This document shows, one piece after another, positions 16,343 to 25,112 of a stretch of 64,000 nt of DNA. The notes below the pieces were generated by a model. That model was not told the origin of the DNA, did no database searches, and worked only from the letters and a program-made list of their open reading frames with translations. The stretch covers positions 1,894,001 to 1,958,000 of the forward strand of contig NZ_CP115913.1 in NCBI RefSeq assembly GCF_027938815.1. Reading direction: 5' to 3'. This DNA comes from Oceanirhabdus sp. W0125-5. Lineage in GTDB: Bacteria > Bacillota > Clostridia > Clostridiales > Clostridiaceae. Position 1 is the first letter of the stretch, and each line of letters begins with the position of its first letter. Both the position numbers and the translations under genes were made by a program.

Positions 16343-19327
16343 TTGTTTTCTGAACACATATTTATATCATCAGTATTTTCTTCGGATGAAATATTGAAAA
16401 TAAGAGGACTAATTCGAAACAAAGTTTCTAATGCTATTAATTATAAACTTAATGAGATTAGAAGAAATCTATATTATTACGACTTTGAAGTGGGTATTAG
16501 AGATGGCGTTGGGAAATTATATGCAGCGATAACTTGCTTAAATAAAATAAATCAATCTAATCTTTTTATAGGTATAATTGATGAAAATACAGGACAGTGC
16601 ATAGTAGAAAAAGATATTGAAGTGTTTTATAGTGGTATATTGTCAGAAAAAATGAATGATGATTTTCTAAAATATGAAAAAAAAATTAAGGATGCAATTA
16701 AAAATAAGCGAAGTGTTCTTGAACTAGAGTTTAGAGAAGCATTTCAGAATGAAAATATAAAAAAACTCATATATAAGAAAAAGGGAATAAAGAATAAAAG
16801 TATTGAAAAATTTTTTAAGGATTTTGGAGTAACAGAAATCAGAGAATATGATAATTGTGATAAATTGATTGATGAAATGATAGAGGATATATTAAATTTT
16901 TATGAAGAGATTTATTCAAAGGAGTTTGGGGAATTTTCTCAAAAAGAGAAAGACTATAACAGATTGTATACTTTTAAAAATAGAAATTTTGTAAATGTTA
17001 AGGAGTATTTTGAAGAAATTAATGGTTATTTAAGTAATGAAAAGAAACCAATAATTATACAAGGTGAAGAGGGGATAGGAAAAAGTTCATTTATTAATAA
17101 AATCATTGAAACAACATTTGAAGGTAGAAGAAGGGTTTTATTAAATTTGCAATTAGAGAGAGAAATACTAAATGAAAGTGAACTTATTGAACGAGTTAAT
17201 CTTGAATTAGAAAAAATTATTGGAATAAAAAATCAGAAAAGAGATGATTTAACCTTTTTTCATGATCATCAAATTGATGAAATTAAAATTCTCAACAAGT
17301 TTTCAGAATTGGCAAATAAACTGAAAGAAAAATTAGTTATAATAATTGATGATTTTCATGTAATAGAAAATTACACAATGAAAACTTTATGGTGGTTACC
17401 AGAAAGTTTACCAGATAATCTACAATTCATTTTAATTACTAGAGATAGTTTTAAGAAAATAGATGAAAAAAAATTCAATATAATTAATATCAAAGGTATG
17501 AAAGATAAAAAGGAAGAATTAATTGAGAATATTGCATATGAATATGGAAAAGAAGATGAAATGGAATTTTTTAAAAATATCACCAAATCTGATAATCCAT
17601 TGAATATAAAATGGTTGATAAATTTTGTCATACTGACGCAAAAATATAATGATTTAGGAAATAAAACATATAATGATACAACAAATATTAAAGATTTAAG
17701 TAAAGAATTGATTGATGTTCTGATTAGTATATATGACAATATATATGGAAAAAACTTTATAAAAATATGCTTTGTTCCAATTCTTTTATCTAAAAATGGA
17801 ATAAAAATATCAGAAATGAAAAGATATTTAAAGAATAAAGGTATAGAAAAGGAAGGAGCATTTGAGCAGTTATATTATGATATAAGATATATTTTTACAG
17901 AGCAAAATGGATTGATTACATTTGCATATTCTTCGGTTAGAGAAGCTGTAGAAGAGAATTTAGTAAAAGACAAGATTCAAGAAGAAAGAATTAACTTCAC
18001 AAAAGACTTTGAATTTCTGAGTGAGAACATAGAGCGGTTTGCTGTAGAAATGCCATGGCAATATTACGAGATTTTTAAGAATGAAGAAAAGAACATTCAA
18101 GAAGAGTATTTGGTTAAGATTAAAGAAGTGCTCAGTAAACCATATGTATTTTATAACTTATATTTAAAACTAGAAGAAAATATTATTGAATTATTTTTGG
18201 GTTTTAAATCAATTGATATGGATTTATGGTACGAGAAAATCAAGAAGAAAATCTTTCAACTCAAATCAGAAGATGAAATCAACAAAGTTAATGAAAAATT
18301 GATGGAATTTTTGTTTTATTTTGGATATAACAAAAAAGTTAAGAAATTATGTGATCAATGGTTAGAAATAGTTGAAGATGATTTTAAAAAGTTAAAGATT
18401 AGAGAACATCGTATGAGATGTAAATTTCTTATTCCAAATTCAGGGGATTTGGAAGAAGAATTTAATAACATTATACAAGGGTATAAAAATAAATATCCAG
18501 AAATTTATCCTTACGAAATAAAATATTTTTATGCGCTGTTTCTAAAAAGTAAAAATCGTATTGAAGAGTCATTAGAAATATTGAGAGGATGTTATAAAAA
18601 GAGAAGTGAAAAATTTACTGACAGAGATCCATATTCGCTAACATTTTTAGCTTATATTATAAATATGGAATATAAACTAAAAATTAAATGTACTGAAAGT
18701 AAAAATATTCATTACGTGTATAATTTAGCAAAAGAGGTATTTTTAGAATTAAGAAGTGAACTAATAGATATTGAAATTCTTATTGCAGAGCTATTACTAG
18801 AAGCTAAGCAGTATAATGAAGCATTGGAGCTATTAAATAATATAGCAATAAAAATGAAGAAAATTTATAAAGGGAGAGTTACTACTCAAGTAGTATTGTT
18901 AAATGAATTTATAGTTATTGGTTTGAGTGAAACAGGCGAAAAATTAAAAGCAATGTATAAATGTGAAAAAACAATAATCAATGCTAAAGTAATTTTAAGT
19001 GGTAATAGTGAACATATACTCAGACTCAGATCCCATATGCTGAATTTTTACAAAGATATCTATAAAAATTATAAGTTTGATATTTTTTCTGAAATTGATG
19101 ATTTAGAATTTCACATGATAGCACTAAATATATTAAAAGAATCAGAGGAAATTAATAATGTGGTCAATAAGGTTTTAGAATCACAAAGTGAAAATCTAGA
19201 ATATGGTTATCAACTAATTAGCATATATGAAGATATTCTTGACGAAATTAAAAAATATCATAAAAAAGAATTAGAAGAAGATTGTAGAAGAGTCTTATTT
19301 ATGATTTATAAGCGATTTGAAGATTAA
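16343..19327 (+). CDS. DUF4062-like plus NACHT/STAND ATPase with helical repeats
   Basis: The 994-residue protein starts at TTG with AAAAGGAG before it. Residues 1-100 (HIFISSVFSSDEILKIRGLIRN, GIRDG, LFIGIIDE) resemble DUF4062, a TIR-related fold seen on STAND proteins. A STAND/NACHT NTPase follows: Walker A GEEGIGKSSF near 240 and Walker B KLVIIIDDFHV near 333, with the later LPDNLQFILITRDS sensor strand. The C-terminal half is helical and TPR-like (LAELLLEAKQYNEALELLNN near 820). This is the design of an NLR-like phage sensor that oligomerises after binding its ligand in the repeats. The adjacent TIR protein would be its effector. The terminator follows directly. Confidence 0.75.
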   Translation: MFSEHIFISSVFSSDEILKIRGLIRNKVSNAINYKLNEIRRNLYYYDFEVGIRDGVGKLYAAITCLNKINQSNLFIGIIDENTGQCIVEKDIEVFYSGILSEKMNDDFLKYEKKIKDAIKNKRSVLELEFREAFQNENIKKLIYKKKGIKNKSIEKFFKDFGVTEIREYDNCDKLIDEMIEDILNFYEEIYSKEFGEFSQKEKDYNRLYTFKNRNFVNVKEYFEEINGYLSNEKKPIIIQGEEGIGKSSFINKIIETTFEGRRRVLLNLQLEREILNESELIERVNLELEKIIGIKNQKRDDLTFFHDHQIDEIKILNKFSELANKLKEKLVIIIDDFHVIENYTMKTLWWLPESLPDNLQFILITRDSFKKIDEKKFNIINIKGMKDKKEELIENIAYEYGKEDEMEFFKNITKSDNPLNIKWLINFVILTQKYNDLGNKTYNDTTNIKDLSKELIDVLISIYDNIYGKNFIKICFVPILLSKNGIKISEMKRYLKNKGIEKEGAFEQLYYDIRYIFTEQNGLITFAYSSVREAVEENLVKDKIQEERINFTKDFEFLSENIERFAVEMPWQYYEIFKNEEKNIQEEYLVKIKEVLSKPYVFYNLYLKLEENIIELFLGFKSIDMDLWYEKIKKKIFQLKSEDEINKVNEKLMEFLFYFGYNKKVKKLCDQWLEIVEDDFKKLKIREHRMRCKFLIPNSGDLEEEFNNIIQGYKNKYPEIYPYEIKYFYALFLKSKNRIEESLEILRGCYKKRSEKFTDRDPYSLTFLAYIINMEYKLKIKCTESKNIHYVYNLAKEVFLELRSELIDIEILIAELLLEAKQYNEALELLNNIAIKMKKIYKGRVTTQVVLLNEFIVIGLSETGEKLKAMYKCEKTIINAKVILSGNSEHILRLRSHMLNFYKDIYKNYKFDIFSEIDDLEFHMIALNILKESEEINNVVNKVLESQSENLEYGYQLISIYEDILDEIKKYHKKELEEDCRRVLFMIYKRFED

Positions 19328-19337
19328 TCACAGGATT

Positions 19338-19372
19338 AAAAACACCTACTTATTTATAAGCTAGGTGTTTTT
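19338..19372 (+). terminator. Rho-independent terminator
   Basis: AAAAACACCTA (19338-19348) pairs with TAGGTGTTTTT (19362-19372) just after the NACHT gene. The T tract is part of the stem, and it separates this operon from the next TIR operon. Confidence 0.85.
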
Positions 19373-19446
19373 AATAATGTAGAAAATAAGACTTTGATTA
19401 GTTTCCAAATCAAGATTAGAAAGAATAGATAAAAAATGATTGAATA

Positions 19447-19507
19447 TTGTAAAATTATGCATTTAGGTGTAATATATACTTGGATATACTGACATATTTA
19501 TGTAAAA
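19447..19507 (+). promoter_or_regulatory. Promoter and conserved leader of the TIR-SLOG operon
   Basis: TTGTAA (19447-19452), 17 bases, TAATAT (19470-19475). The region is near-identical to the promoter at 15240, including about 30 bases of transcript leader. The start codon lies 45 bases after the conserved block here and 86 bases in the other operon. Confidence 0.7.
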
Positions 19508-19551
19508 AAATTATTATTAGTTGAAAAATTTAAGTTGAAGAGGTGAAGTTG

Positions 19552-21435
19552 ATGAATGTTATTTTTATATCGCCTGAAATAACAATGAGTAAATTAGAGA
19601 GTGCAAACAGATTTAAGGATGAATGTATTAAGCAGTTGATGTATTATAATTCTAAAGTTATGGAAATAAGTGATATTGGAATGTATGCTTCATTTGAAGA
19701 AGATGTAAATAAAAAAGACATAGTAGTAGTGTTTAACGATAATGAACCTTATTCGAGAGAAGCGCTAGAGCTGATAGAAGGATTAAAAGAAAAAGAAGTT
19801 GAGTTTTGGCCGGTTGCAGTAGATAAAGAGTATAGAATTCCAACAGAACCCATAAGTAGTAAGCAAAGCTTCGATTTATATGAGCAGTTGAGAGTAAGAA
19901 ATATAAAAGAGGATTACATTGAAACCATTGCAAAAGTTTTTGCAAGAAATTTACTTGCAAAAATTAAACCTACTTTATATAGAAAAGAATGTTTACTATT
20001 TTTAAGTCATAGAAGAGTGGATGGAGAAGAAATTACAGCAGTTCTTTTCGATACCATAAAAAAACAATTTGAAGAAAGAGCATTTAGAGATGTTGTTGAT
20101 GTTAAAATAGGAGAAGAAGCACAGGAAAAAATCTATGATGCTTTAGCCGAAAGTGATATTTTAATATTTTTACATACAAAAAAAGCAGCAGAATCAGAGT
20201 GGATACAAAGAGAATTAGTACATGCGATTCTATATGATATACCTATTCTTTGGGTTAAAATTGACGAGGCGGATGACTCAAATTTATACATAAAGCCAGG
20301 AGATAAGCCGCATATAGAATGTTCAAGTTCGGTATTTGAAAATGAAACAAAAACAGTTAAACTTGCAGATGAAATATTAGACAAAAGTTTTAAAATGATT
20401 ATGACCAGATCAAATAAAATTTTAAGTAGTGTAAAAAAAATAAGAGAATTTTGTTCTGAGCATAAGTATTCATTTGAAGGAGTATTAAATGAAGAATTGA
20501 TATATAGATTAAGGGCAGACAGAAAAGGTTATCCGTATCCGCAGAGACCTATGGAAAAGTACATTCAATTTTTTGGAAGAAAATATGTTGACGAAGATGT
20601 AGAAAAATTCCAAGGGTTTTTAGAAAATGAGATTAGTGGAACAATAAGAAGTTTTGATTCAGGATTAATACTTTCTAACAATATAAAGCTAATGAAAGAA
20701 CGAGATCATATAGTTGAAGAAAACTGTGATGATTTTTATCACATACTCAAAAAACATTTTGGTAAAAGTGCTCAAATCAAAGATACTGAAATAGTGATTT
20801 CAGGTTCTTTTCCAAATTGTGATGAATTGTATAAAAACTCGTTAATGGACGCTGTTATTGTGTTTTCAAAGGAAATACTTAAAAATAACTGTAAACTAGT
20901 TTTTGGTGCACATCCTACTTTTCAAGATATCATTCTCAAAATAAATACATATGTAAATCCAAATAGATTTAAGGAAACTACAAAGATGTATATATCCAAG
21001 TTCTTTGTTACTGAGGGCTTAGAAAAGTTTGAGGAACAAGCAGAGGTAGTTCAATGTGAAGCAGTAAAAGGTGAGGATGGGAAAAAACTTAGAGAAAAAA
21101 GTCTTTCTGATATGAGAAGGAGAATGATTGCGAGAGAAGAAGTTAAAGCACTTATTTGTCTAGGGGGAAAAAAGAAGAGTGAATGTGAATCGCCTGGTAT
21201 TGATGAAGAAATCAAAATTGCTCAAGAGAATAATATTCCCGTTTTTCTAATAGGTTCTGTAGGGGGACGTTCAGCGGAATTAGCTGCTGAGTATAAGAAA
21301 AATGGTAAATGGAATGAACTTAATAATGAAGGATTAGAATTTAATGAGGAATTAATGTTGGACTTAGATTATGGAAAGCTAGTGAATGACATTATAAGAA
21401 AGATTACACCTGAAGAGGGAAATGAGGATAAGTAG
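19552..21435 (+). CDS. TIR-SLOG fusion protein
   Basis: This 627-residue protein begins with a Rossmann-like segment (MNVIFISPE, DIVVVFNDNEPYS, residues 1-100). A TIR domain follows at about 145-245: CLLFLSHRRVDGEEI, AESDILIFLHTKKAAESEWIQRELVHA, with the catalytic Glu expected in ESEWIQRE. After a helical linker, residues about 425-600 look like a SLOG (STALD) domain: IVISGSFPNC, NCKLVFGAHPTFQD, ALICLGGK, GIDEEIKIAQENNIPVFLIGSVGG. SLOG domains bind nucleotide signals such as ADP-ribose derivatives in Thoeris ThsA. Signal maker and reader may thus be in one chain. ATG at 19552 after AGAGGTGAAG is the likely start, not GTG at 19543. First gene of a five-gene operon. Confidence 0.75.
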   Translation: MNVIFISPEITMSKLESANRFKDECIKQLMYYNSKVMEISDIGMYASFEEDVNKKDIVVVFNDNEPYSREALELIEGLKEKEVEFWPVAVDKEYRIPTEPISSKQSFDLYEQLRVRNIKEDYIETIAKVFARNLLAKIKPTLYRKECLLFLSHRRVDGEEITAVLFDTIKKQFEERAFRDVVDVKIGEEAQEKIYDALAESDILIFLHTKKAAESEWIQRELVHAILYDIPILWVKIDEADDSNLYIKPGDKPHIECSSSVFENETKTVKLADEILDKSFKMIMTRSNKILSSVKKIREFCSEHKYSFEGVLNEELIYRLRADRKGYPYPQRPMEKYIQFFGRKYVDEDVEKFQGFLENEISGTIRSFDSGLILSNNIKLMKERDHIVEENCDDFYHILKKHFGKSAQIKDTEIVISGSFPNCDELYKNSLMDAVIVFSKEILKNNCKLVFGAHPTFQDIILKINTYVNPNRFKETTKMYISKFFVTEGLEKFEEQAEVVQCEAVKGEDGKKLREKSLSDMRRRMIAREEVKALICLGGKKKSECESPGIDEEIKIAQENNIPVFLIGSVGGRSAELAAEYKKNGKWNELNNEGLEFNEELMLDLDYGKLVNDIIRKITPEEGNEDK

Positions 21436-21436
21436 T

Positions 21437-22078
21437 ATGGAAAAGAATGATATTTTCGTGACATATTCTTGGGATAATGAAGAGCATATGAAAAAGGTTG
21501 TTGAGTTTGTAAATTTTCTGAGAAAAAGTGGATATGAAGCTGACTTAGATAGAAACATTGTACAAAATAATACAGCAATGCAATTTAAACAAATGATGCA
21601 TGAAGGATTAAGTGCTTCAAAAGTAATAATTGTTTTATCAGAAGGATATAAAAACAAAGCAGAAGCCTTCAAAGGGGGAGTCGGAGTAGAGTATAGAACT
21701 ATTATAGAAGATATAGATAAAAATTATAATAAATACATTTTAGTCTCGTTTGATTCTATAGATGATAGAGTCATGCCTATGATGTTTAGTGGTAGATACA
21801 TCATAGATTTAAAAAAGGATGAGAAAGAGGGATTCAATGAATTATTCTCAAAACTATCTGATGAGAGAATAATAGAGCTTGCACCTGTGGGAGAAAAAAA
21901 GCCTATAATTAAAAAAGAAATGATTGGAGAGTTTTCTTTAAGTGAAGAAAAAGGCAGTTCTTCAGATGTTTCATATAAAGTTAATATCCAAAATCAAGTA
22001 AACAATAACTTTGAGAAAGAAGCTGTAATTTCTATGAATTTTGGAAGTGGAATTACCAAGGTTAGAAATCATAAATAA
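21437..22078 (+). CDS. SEFIR-domain protein with C-terminal Asn/Gly-rich motif
   Basis: The 213-residue protein opens directly with a SEFIR domain (NDIFVTYSWDNEEHMKKVVEFVNFLRK, YEADLDRN, ASKVIIVLSEGYKNKA, YILVSFDS), a TIR relative common in bacterial conflict systems. After a linker, residues about 179-206 carry YKVNIQNQVNNN and ISMNFGSG, which recur in similar form at the N-terminus of the next protein. Such matched tails are typical of homotypic or amyloid-like signalling motifs. ATG at 21437 has GAGG nine bases upstream; an in-frame ATG at 21422 overlapping the previous stop is the alternative. Translational coupling with the TIR-SLOG gene is likely. Confidence 0.75.
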   Translation: MEKNDIFVTYSWDNEEHMKKVVEFVNFLRKSGYEADLDRNIVQNNTAMQFKQMMHEGLSASKVIIVLSEGYKNKAEAFKGGVGVEYRTIIEDIDKNYNKYILVSFDSIDDRVMPMMFSGRYIIDLKKDEKEGFNELFSKLSDERIIELAPVGEKKPIIKKEMIGEFSLSEEKGSSSDVSYKVNIQNQVNNNFEKEAVISMNFGSGITKVRNHK

Positions 22079-22094
22079 AACTGGAGAGATATAT

Positions 22095-24131
22095 ATGGAG
22101 AAAGTTAAAGAGGAAAAATTTGAAGTAGATAAAGAACAAGAACAATCACAAGATGATAGGATAATTAAATATGAAATAAACAATTATTCAAGTAAAGGTT
22201 TGAACTCCAATATATCTTTCGGTTCAGGAAACATTGAAATAGGATGGAGTAAAAATCATAGTGAAAGAGATAATGGATATTTCACTGAACGAAAACTCTC
22301 TAATGAAGAAATAAACTATAGTAGGAAAAGGTTTTTCTATTTTGATGGATACGAAGATATTAAGGAGTATCTTGCAAATAATAATTATGTTTGCTTATAT
22401 GAAAATATTGATTCAGGTAAATTAAATATTTCTGTTAATTTACTTGAGGAACTATATCTGAAAGATATAATAGAAATCAACGTTGATGAAGAATATTATT
22501 CAGAGTTTTTTGGAGAATTTGAACCAAGAGAAAAGACTGGCTATATTTTTACCAGTTTTGATTTTGGCAGATATAATTCAGAAGAGTTAATAAATTTTAA
22601 AATAATAAAAGAAAAATTAAAAAAAATTAGTTCAGCAATTGTAGTATTGGGTAATAATAACTCAAAAAAAACTAAGTTTAGTAATTTGAAATTATTTCAG
22701 TGTAAATTACCTGAAAATACAGAATATATCCTCAAAAAAATGCTGGATTTAAATTTAAGTGATATTTTTGTGTGCAATGAGATTATTGAGTATTTTAGAT
22801 TAGATGAATCTAAGGCAGAAATAAGGAGTTCCAAAGTTGGAATTAAAAGTCTGGAAAAAATAGCAATAAAAATAATTGAAGATTGGAAAGAAAAAGAAGT
22901 ATGTAAAACTATATCTGAATACTTGAATTTTGATGAATATGAAAACATAAAAAAATGGTTTTTAAGCATCAAATCAATAAAGAAACTTAGTTATTTGTTA
23001 GCTCTTAGTATTTTTGAAGGTTGTCATCAAAAGGTTATAATTGATAAAGCAAAATATATAGAAATAATTTTAAGAGATGGAATTGAAGTGGAAGAAGAAG
23101 AAAAATTAGAAAAGATTCTCTATTGCGATTATGATTTCTGGCAATCAATAAAAGCAGAAAAAAAGGAAGATTCTCCTTCAATATTATTTGCTGAAAGTTC
23201 AACAAGAAAAAATATTTTAAAACTTATTTCTAAGGATTTGTTTGAGATAAAAAATATCCTGTTAGAATGCATTTCTAAGTGGGGAAATTCTTATGAGATA
23301 ACCGAAATCAGAGCGGTTGGACGAGCGATAAGTGAACTGGTTTATTCAAAGGGAGACTTTAATATTATATACGATGATATAATATATCAATGGATTAAAT
23401 CCGATGAATTTGTGAAAAGGCTCTATGGAGGGGTTGCTTTATGTATGATTTTAGAGAAAGAAGAAGTTTTCTATCATGTAATGAAATTGCACAGAAAGTG
23501 GATTAAGAATTTTAAGGAAATAGGATATAAAAAACAATGGGTCGCAATATTTATGATGGGAGAAAGTCTTGGACTAAGAGCACCTGAATATTCTTTAAAA
23601 AATCTAATGAAGATATATACAGATGAATATTTAGGATTAAAAAAACATATTGTAATATCTTTAAGAAAAGTGTTTAGACATGGAGTAACAGACAATGAGT
23701 TCTATAAAGGAGTTTTAGATTTCTTTGTTAATGAAGTAAGAGTTGGAAATTCAAGAGAGAGAATAGAGGGAACTATGGAGTTATTTCTATGCTTAATGGT
23801 AGAAGAGAAGGCTCGAAAGAAAAAAAGTGGCGAACAAATTTCAAGAGTTATAACTATACTTGGAAGTAATGGGATAGGGGATAGAGTTAGAGATATTATT
23901 CTGATGATTGCAGAGAACCCAAAGTTCAATGGTAGATTGTACGAAATATTTGAAAAATGGAGAGATGAGTCTTCCAGAGAAATAAGGGTTAGAGAAAATA
24001 TAAATATTCTGATTGAGAATATGAAAATAAAAAGTAATCGAGATAACATTGATGTTATCCGTGAAATTAAAAGACGATTTGATATGGAGGCAAAAAATGA
24101 ATTATCCAATAAAGAAAACTGTAAGTTGTAA
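22095..24131 (+). CDS. STAND-like protein with degenerate P-loop and helical repeats
   Basis: I do not recognise this 678-residue protein by family. Residues about 22-52 hold YEINNYSSKG and ISFGSGNIEIGW, echoing the SEFIR tail. Near residue 105, VCLYENIDSGKLNISVNLLEEL follows the spacing of a P-loop (GxxxSGKxxxxxxLLEEL) but lacks the usual glycines and the Ser/Thr after Lys, so nucleotide binding is doubtful. IIEINVDEEYY and AIVVLGNNN would be later strands of such a fold. From about residue 380 the chain is helical and HEAT-like (EIRAVGRAISELVYSKGD, VKRLYGGVALCMILEKEEV). It looks like a sensor scaffold. ATG at 22095 has TGGAGAG before it. The 3' end overlaps the next gene by 35 bases. Confidence 0.6.
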   Translation: MEKVKEEKFEVDKEQEQSQDDRIIKYEINNYSSKGLNSNISFGSGNIEIGWSKNHSERDNGYFTERKLSNEEINYSRKRFFYFDGYEDIKEYLANNNYVCLYENIDSGKLNISVNLLEELYLKDIIEINVDEEYYSEFFGEFEPREKTGYIFTSFDFGRYNSEELINFKIIKEKLKKISSAIVVLGNNNSKKTKFSNLKLFQCKLPENTEYILKKMLDLNLSDIFVCNEIIEYFRLDESKAEIRSSKVGIKSLEKIAIKIIEDWKEKEVCKTISEYLNFDEYENIKKWFLSIKSIKKLSYLLALSIFEGCHQKVIIDKAKYIEIILRDGIEVEEEEKLEKILYCDYDFWQSIKAEKKEDSPSILFAESSTRKNILKLISKDLFEIKNILLECISKWGNSYEITEIRAVGRAISELVYSKGDFNIIYDDIIYQWIKSDEFVKRLYGGVALCMILEKEEVFYHVMKLHRKWIKNFKEIGYKKQWVAIFMMGESLGLRAPEYSLKNLMKIYTDEYLGLKKHIVISLRKVFRHGVTDNEFYKGVLDFFVNEVRVGNSRERIEGTMELFLCLMVEEKARKKKSGEQISRVITILGSNGIGDRVRDIILMIAENPKFNGRLYEIFEKWRDESSREIRVRENINILIENMKIKSNRDNIDVIREIKRRFDMEAKNELSNKENCKL

Positions 24132-25083
24132 ATGGGGGCTATTAAAAGGAATTGATCTAATAACTTCATCTGAGGTACATGCATATATAGGGAACGATAG
24201 AAGTGTTATCATAGCTACGGATACCAGACCGATTACTGCAATTGAAAGATGGAGAAAGAGATGTTCTAAATATCATGTAGTTGATATGTCTATAAATACT
24301 TTTGTTTCCACATTCCAAGTTAGCAGTATGGATTCTATGAAAAAATTTACAGTTAGAGCTGATGTGAGTATTTATGTTGATAATCCAGAAAGGATCGTGG
24401 AAAGTGGTATAAGATTTGATAATTCAATATTTAGAGATATTATAAAGAGAAAAATATCCGTTGAAGCACTGCAGCATGATGTGAAGGATTATCATATTTT
24501 TTCTAGTAAAATAGATAGAGCAGCTATAGAGCGAGAAATAAATGAAATGGGATTTAACGTTGAACCTGTGACAATAAATATTGAACCTGATGTAAATACA
24601 AAAAAAATTATTGATATGCAACTTGATGAGGAGTATGAAAGTTATAAAAGAAAACTAGCATTTGATAGAGTAGTTGAATCTATAGAGAATGATGGGAAAA
24701 TTGAGAACGTGAAAATTAAAACAAAAAAGGATAATATGGAGAGAATAGCCGATGTTAAAATAACCATGAATGAAAAGCTAGGAGCATTAGGTGATAATAT
24801 GTTATCAGAAGAAAATAAAACATTTGCCAATGCAAAAGCAAAAAATCAGTCTGAAATAGATAAACTAAAAAAGGAACTGAGAGAAGTCATGGAGGAACAT
24901 TCAAAAGCTAATAAAGAAAATAATACTAGATTATTAAATATATTAGAGAAAAATATGGATGATATTACTGGACAGATAAGTGTACTGGAAGGTAGAGAAA
25001 ATAAGAGTGAAATTAAGAATAAGGAAATTGAGGAAACAAGAAAAACTCAAAAATTTCATGATACTACCGATGAATATCAATAA
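24097..25083 (+). CDS. SPFH/band-7-like protein with C-terminal coiled coil
   Basis: The 328-residue protein has an N-terminal beta-rich half (residues 1-110: FVSTFQVSSMDSMKKFTVRADVSIYVDNPERIVESGI) whose pattern resembles SPFH/band-7 (stomatin, flotillin) domains, then helices with a long charged coiled coil (about 240-300: IDKLKKELREVMEEHSKANKENN). No membrane anchor is visible. Band-7 proteins form membrane-associated rings or cages. The ATG at 24097 has TGGAGG upstream and lies inside the end of the preceding gene, so the two are coupled. The family call rests on pattern reading only; a plain coiled-coil adaptor is the alternative. Confidence 0.5.
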   Translation: MNYPIKKTVSCKWGLLKGIDLITSSEVHAYIGNDRSVIIATDTRPITAIERWRKRCSKYHVVDMSINTFVSTFQVSSMDSMKKFTVRADVSIYVDNPERIVESGIRFDNSIFRDIIKRKISVEALQHDVKDYHIFSSKIDRAAIEREINEMGFNVEPVTINIEPDVNTKKIIDMQLDEEYESYKRKLAFDRVVESIENDGKIENVKIKTKKDNMERIADVKITMNEKLGALGDNMLSEENKTFANAKAKNQSEIDKLKKELREVMEEHSKANKENNTRLLNILEKNMDDITGQISVLEGRENKSEIKNKEIEETRKTQKFHDTTDEYQ

Positions 25084-25112
25084 TAAGTATCTAATGCAGA
25101 GAAGGTGATAAC

